Shown here in pieces: positions 61,952 through 64,000 of a stretch of 64,000 nucleotides of DNA. The stretch lies in NCBI RefSeq assembly GCF_014645235.1, contig NZ_BMLM01000001.1, forward strand, positions 372,001 to 436,000. Reading direction: 5' to 3'. Position numbers and translations under genes: made by a program. The DNA comes from Agrococcus terreus. GTDB lineage: Bacteria; Actinomycetota; Actinomycetes; Actinomycetales; Microbacteriaceae. Numbering within the stretch: position 1 is the first letter of the stretch; every line of letters starts with the position of its first letter. The notes under the pieces are model-generated. The model was given only the letters and a program-made list of their open reading frames with translations. It made no database searches and was not told the DNA's origin.

Positions 61952-62427
61952 AGCGGACGACCGCGACGGCGCTCGTCGCCGCGGCGCTCATCGGCGGCGG
62001 GGCGGTGTGGATGCTCGAGGCGTCGCTCGTCATGAGCGGCCGCGTCGCGATCGTGCCGCCGCTCACGCTCGGCCCCGCGCTCGCCGTGCTCGCGGGCGCG
62101 CTGCTCCTCATCGCCTGGCCGGTGCGGCAGGCGGCGCGCGGCAAGCGACGCATCGACGACCGCCACGCGACGGGCGTGCTGGGCCTGGCCAAGGCATCCG
62201 CCCTCGTCGGCGCGCTGCTGCTCGGCGCCGCGCTCGGCGCGCTCGCGTTCTTCGCCTCGCGCGCGGTCGTCGCCGGCGACGCGGTGCTCGCGCTCGCGCT
62301 CGTGGCCGGCGGCTCGCTGCTGCAGCTCGTGGCCGGGCTCGTGGCCGAGCACTGGTGCGTGCTGCCGCCCGACGACGAGGACGACGCCCGCGCCCGCGGC
62401 GCCGAGCCGACGCCCTCCGCCGGCTGA
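61948..62427 (+). CDS. DUF3180-type membrane protein
   Basis: Product of 159 aa with four hydrophobic segments at about 6-24, 35-58, 80-102 and 110-133 and an acidic tail (PPDDEDDARARGAEP). The gene order folK then a four-TM protein of this size is typical of actinobacteria (DUF3180). The GTG start overlaps folK by four bases (GTGA). It ends the folate operon; a long palindrome follows at 62468. Confidence 0.8.
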   Translation: MKRTTATALVAAALIGGGAVWMLEASLVMSGRVAIVPPLTLGPALAVLAGALLLIAWPVRQAARGKRRIDDRHATGVLGLAKASALVGALLLGAALGALAFFASRAVVAGDAVLALALVAGGSLLQLVAGLVAEHWCVLPPDDEDDARARGAEPTPSAG

Positions 62428-62467
62428 CCGCCTCTGCCCGCACCGCCCCCACGCACGCCGGTGCGAC

Positions 62468-62532
62468 CCGCACATGTGCAGGAAGGGGTTGCTCTGAGCG
62501 CGTCAGAACGGCCGGTTCCTGCACATGTGCGG
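62468..62532. repeat. Long palindrome, copy 2 (GCACATGTGCAGG type), between convergent genes
   Basis: 30-bp arms (62468-62497, 62503-62532), outer 17 bp perfect (CCGCACATGTGCAGGAA and complement), inner part with about six mismatches, 5-base loop. Homologous to the palindrome at 25851-25911. Here it lies between convergent stop codons and may act as terminator for both. Confidence 0.75.
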
Positions 62533-62561
62533 CCGCGGCGCGATCGCTGGCGCTCGGCGGC

Positions 62562-63554
62562 CTACCTCTCGGGCGCGGGCTCGAAGCCCGTCATCGACTG
62601 CTCGTCGAAGGCTGCGCGGATCTCCTCGACGCCGTCCCAGTTGACGTAGACGACCGACTGGCTGCCCTCCATGCCGGTGCCGAGCGTCGGCATCGTGAAG
62701 GTGCGGATGTCCGAGGAGTCCAGCTGCGCGATGCTCGGGGCGAGCCCCAGCACGAACGGCAGCGAGAACGTGTCCGACGTCGCGATGTACGGCGAGATCG
62801 ATGCGAAGAGGTCGGCCATGCGGTCGGGGTTCGTGAGGTTCTCGCGTGTCATGAGCTGGTCGAACGCGCCGCGCAGGAACGCGCGCTGGTTGTAGACGCG
62901 CTGGTAGTCGCCGTCCGAGAAGGGGTACCGGGCGCGCACGTAGATGAGCGCCTCCTCGCCCTCGACCGTGATGTCGCCCGCCGGGTAGTCGTAGCCGTGG
63001 TACGAGAAGGCGATGTCGTTGCGGAGGGTCACGCCGCCGAGCTCCGTGGTGAGGTTCTCGAACCCGTCGAAGTCGATGATGGCCACGTGGTCGACCCGCT
63101 GGTCGATGATGCCCTCCACCGTCTGCACCATCAGCGGCACGCCGCCCAGCGACAGCGCCGCGTTGACCTTCGACATGCCGTGGCCGGGGATCTCCACCCA
63201 GGAGTCGCGCATGATCGACATGATCTGCACGGTGCCGCGGTCCGGGGGGATGTGCGCCACGAGGATCGTGTCGGCGCGGTCGCCGAGACCGGTGAGCAGC
63301 GACCCGTCCTGCGCCCGCGAGTCGCTGCCGAGCAGGAGCACGTTGACGGCGTCGGCGGACTCCGGGTTCTCGGTGGGGCGGAGCGACTCCTCGGGGAAGG
63401 CGGTCTCGATCGCCTCGACCTGGTCCACCGAGGGGGCGATCCGCAGGAAGTACCAGCCGATGGCGGCGAGGAGGGCCAGCACGACGACGCCGACGACGCC
63501 CGCCGAGATCCAACGGCCGACGTGCTTCTTGCGCTTGGGGGTCTCGACGCTCAC
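62562..63554 (-). CDS. LytR-CpsA-Psr family wall-polymer transferase
   Basis: Product of 330 aa. One TM at about 15-38 (WISAGVVGVVVLALLAAIGW) is followed by the LCP domain: AVNVLLLGSDSRAQDGSLLT, DRADTILVAHIPPDRGTVQI, MSIMRDSWVEIPGHGMSKVN, VDHVAIIDFDGFENL, ALIYVRARYPFSDGDYQRVY. LCP enzymes attach teichoic acids or arabinogalactan-like glycans to peptidoglycan. The GTG at 63554 follows GATGCT by 6 bases (leaderless). No wall-polymer genes adjoin it. Confidence 0.87.
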   Translation of the reverse strand: MSVETPKRKKHVGRWISAGVVGVVVLALLAAIGWYFLRIAPSVDQVEAIETAFPEESLRPTENPESADAVNVLLLGSDSRAQDGSLLTGLGDRADTILVAHIPPDRGTVQIMSIMRDSWVEIPGHGMSKVNAALSLGGVPLMVQTVEGIIDQRVDHVAIIDFDGFENLTTELGGVTLRNDIAFSYHGYDYPAGDITVEGEEALIYVRARYPFSDGDYQRVYNQRAFLRGAFDQLMTRENLTNPDRMADLFASISPYIATSDTFSLPFVLGLAPSIAQLDSSDIRTFTMPTLGTGMEGSQSVVYVNWDGVEEIRAAFDEQSMTGFEPAPER

Positions 63555-63671
63555 GCCGCCAGCATCCCACAGCCGCCTGGCGCGCCCCGTGCTCCCAGGC
63601 CCGAGCACTAGCCTGGGACGCGGCCGTCGGGCACCGGCCCGCACGGCTCCGCCGCACAGCTTGGAGGCACC

Positions 63672-64000
63672 GTGAGCGAGCGCCTGGACGTCACCGGGGC
63701 ATGGCAGCGCATCAGCATGCGCTACGCCTGGGTCGAGTCGATCGGCGGTGTCATCACCTGGGCGGTGATCGGCGTCGGCGCGACCGTGCCGCTCTGGTTC
63801 GTCTTCGACGGCGACCTGCCGCTGTGGGCGTGGCTGCCGGCCGTCGGCGCCGCGGTGCTCGCGGTCGTCGGCGTGGTGTTCGCCTTCCTGCGGACGCGCA
63901 CCATCGGCTGGCTCGAGCGCGGCGACGACCTCCTCGTGCGCCGCGGCATGCTCTTCCGCCGCTTCGTGGCGGTGCCGTACGGCCGCATGCAGGTGGTCGA
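63672..64000 (+). CDS. PH-domain (YdbS-like) membrane protein, partial
   Basis: The first 109 residues are seen before the window ends. Two TM helices (VITWAVIGVGATVPLWFVF and LPAVGAAVLAVVGVVFAFL) are followed by TIGWLERGDDLLVRRGMLFR and AVPYGRMQVV, the start of a bacterial PH domain (bPH2/DUF304). The GTG start has TTGGAGG upstream, and TAGCCT near 63609 is a candidate -10. Such proteins act at the membrane. In actinobacteria a second PH-domain gene often follows. Confidence 0.85.
   Translation, partial: MSERLDVTGAWQRISMRYAWVESIGGVITWAVIGVGATVPLWFVFDGDLPLWAWLPAVGAAVLAVVGVVFAFLRTRTIGWLERGDDLLVRRGMLFRRFVAVPYGRMQVV

Overview
The window is 64 kb of very GC-rich chromosome (roughly 70% or more by eye). 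It looks like a Gram-positive actinobacterium of the family Microbacteriaceae, and Agrococcus or a close relative is my best guess from gene content and codon style. That assignment is inference; there is no rRNA or marker search behind it. Supporting signs are many GTG starts, 4-base ATGA/GTGA gene overlaps, -10-like hexamers placed 6-7 bases before start codons (leaderless mRNAs), GlgX-TreY-TreZ trehalose genes, a DUF3180-type membrane protein next to folK, and no phage, plasmid or secondary-metabolite genes. The window is ordinary core and accessory chromosome. No known defence system, CRISPR array, transposase or integrase was seen.

Layout. 1-8.9 kb: a truncated MarR regulator; two small paralogous exported Ala/Pro-rich proteins; a phosphotransferase-fold protein; a divergent histidine kinase/response regulator pair; an arsenic locus (arsR, divergent arsC and a 24-residue Cys-tailed micropeptide); an acidic exported protein; a second phosphotransferase-fold protein; and a MarR/FMN-reductase/luciferase-like monooxygenase operon ending near 10.7 kb. 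10.9-24.9 kb: a SolA-type amine oxidase; three MFS transporters, two of them near-duplicates; a uracil-type NCS2 permease; a hydrolase/TetR pair around a perfect operator; a second hydrolase; lipoate ligase; a monooxygenase-like membrane protein; TerC; and a GNAT protein. 25-30.6 kb: tRNA-Gly(CCC), a decayed YdeI-like gene, a DMT transporter, an ABC exporter pair, YbaK and trans-aconitate methyltransferase (tam). 30.7-37.8 kb: glgX-treY-(membrane protein)-treZ. 38-49.3 kb: a GlxA-type AraC regulator and its divergent partner, an amidohydrolase, a large acyl-CoA dehydrogenase, a desaturase, a PlsC acyltransferase, an F420/NADP-type reductase and a zinc alcohol dehydrogenase. 49.3-64 kb: a degenerate ECF sigma-like protein, three tRNAs (Glu, Asp, Phe), an M23 peptidase, ppa, tilS, three related lipoproteins around hpt, then ftsH-folE-folP/folB-folK-DUF3180, an LCP-family gene and the start of a PH-domain membrane protein.

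How genes work together. GlgX debranches glycogen to feed TreY and TreZ, which make trehalose. The ftsH-folE-folP/folB-folK block is a compact folate operon with one-base to four-base overlaps, and its folP and folB parts are fused in one frame. The desaturase, PlsC and acyl-CoA dehydrogenase form a loose lipid neighbourhood. The two-component system at 2.9-5.1 kb probably controls the two small exported proteins next to it: both promoters carry three repeats spaced by 11 bp ending exactly 10 bp before the -10 element.

Intergenic space is rich in repeats. A dispersed palindromic family (cores GGTCGAGGAG...CTCGAGACC and GGTTGAGCCGCTCC...GTGTCGAAACC) sits at gene 3' ends and in two cases supplies the stop codon. 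Two 27-bp tandem arrays and long near-perfect palindromes also occur. The strongest leads are the 11-bp-repeat regulon, the Cys-tailed ars micropeptide, the orphan TamR-like operator at tam, the codon-distorting word GGATGC/GCATCC, and the trio of related lipoproteins.
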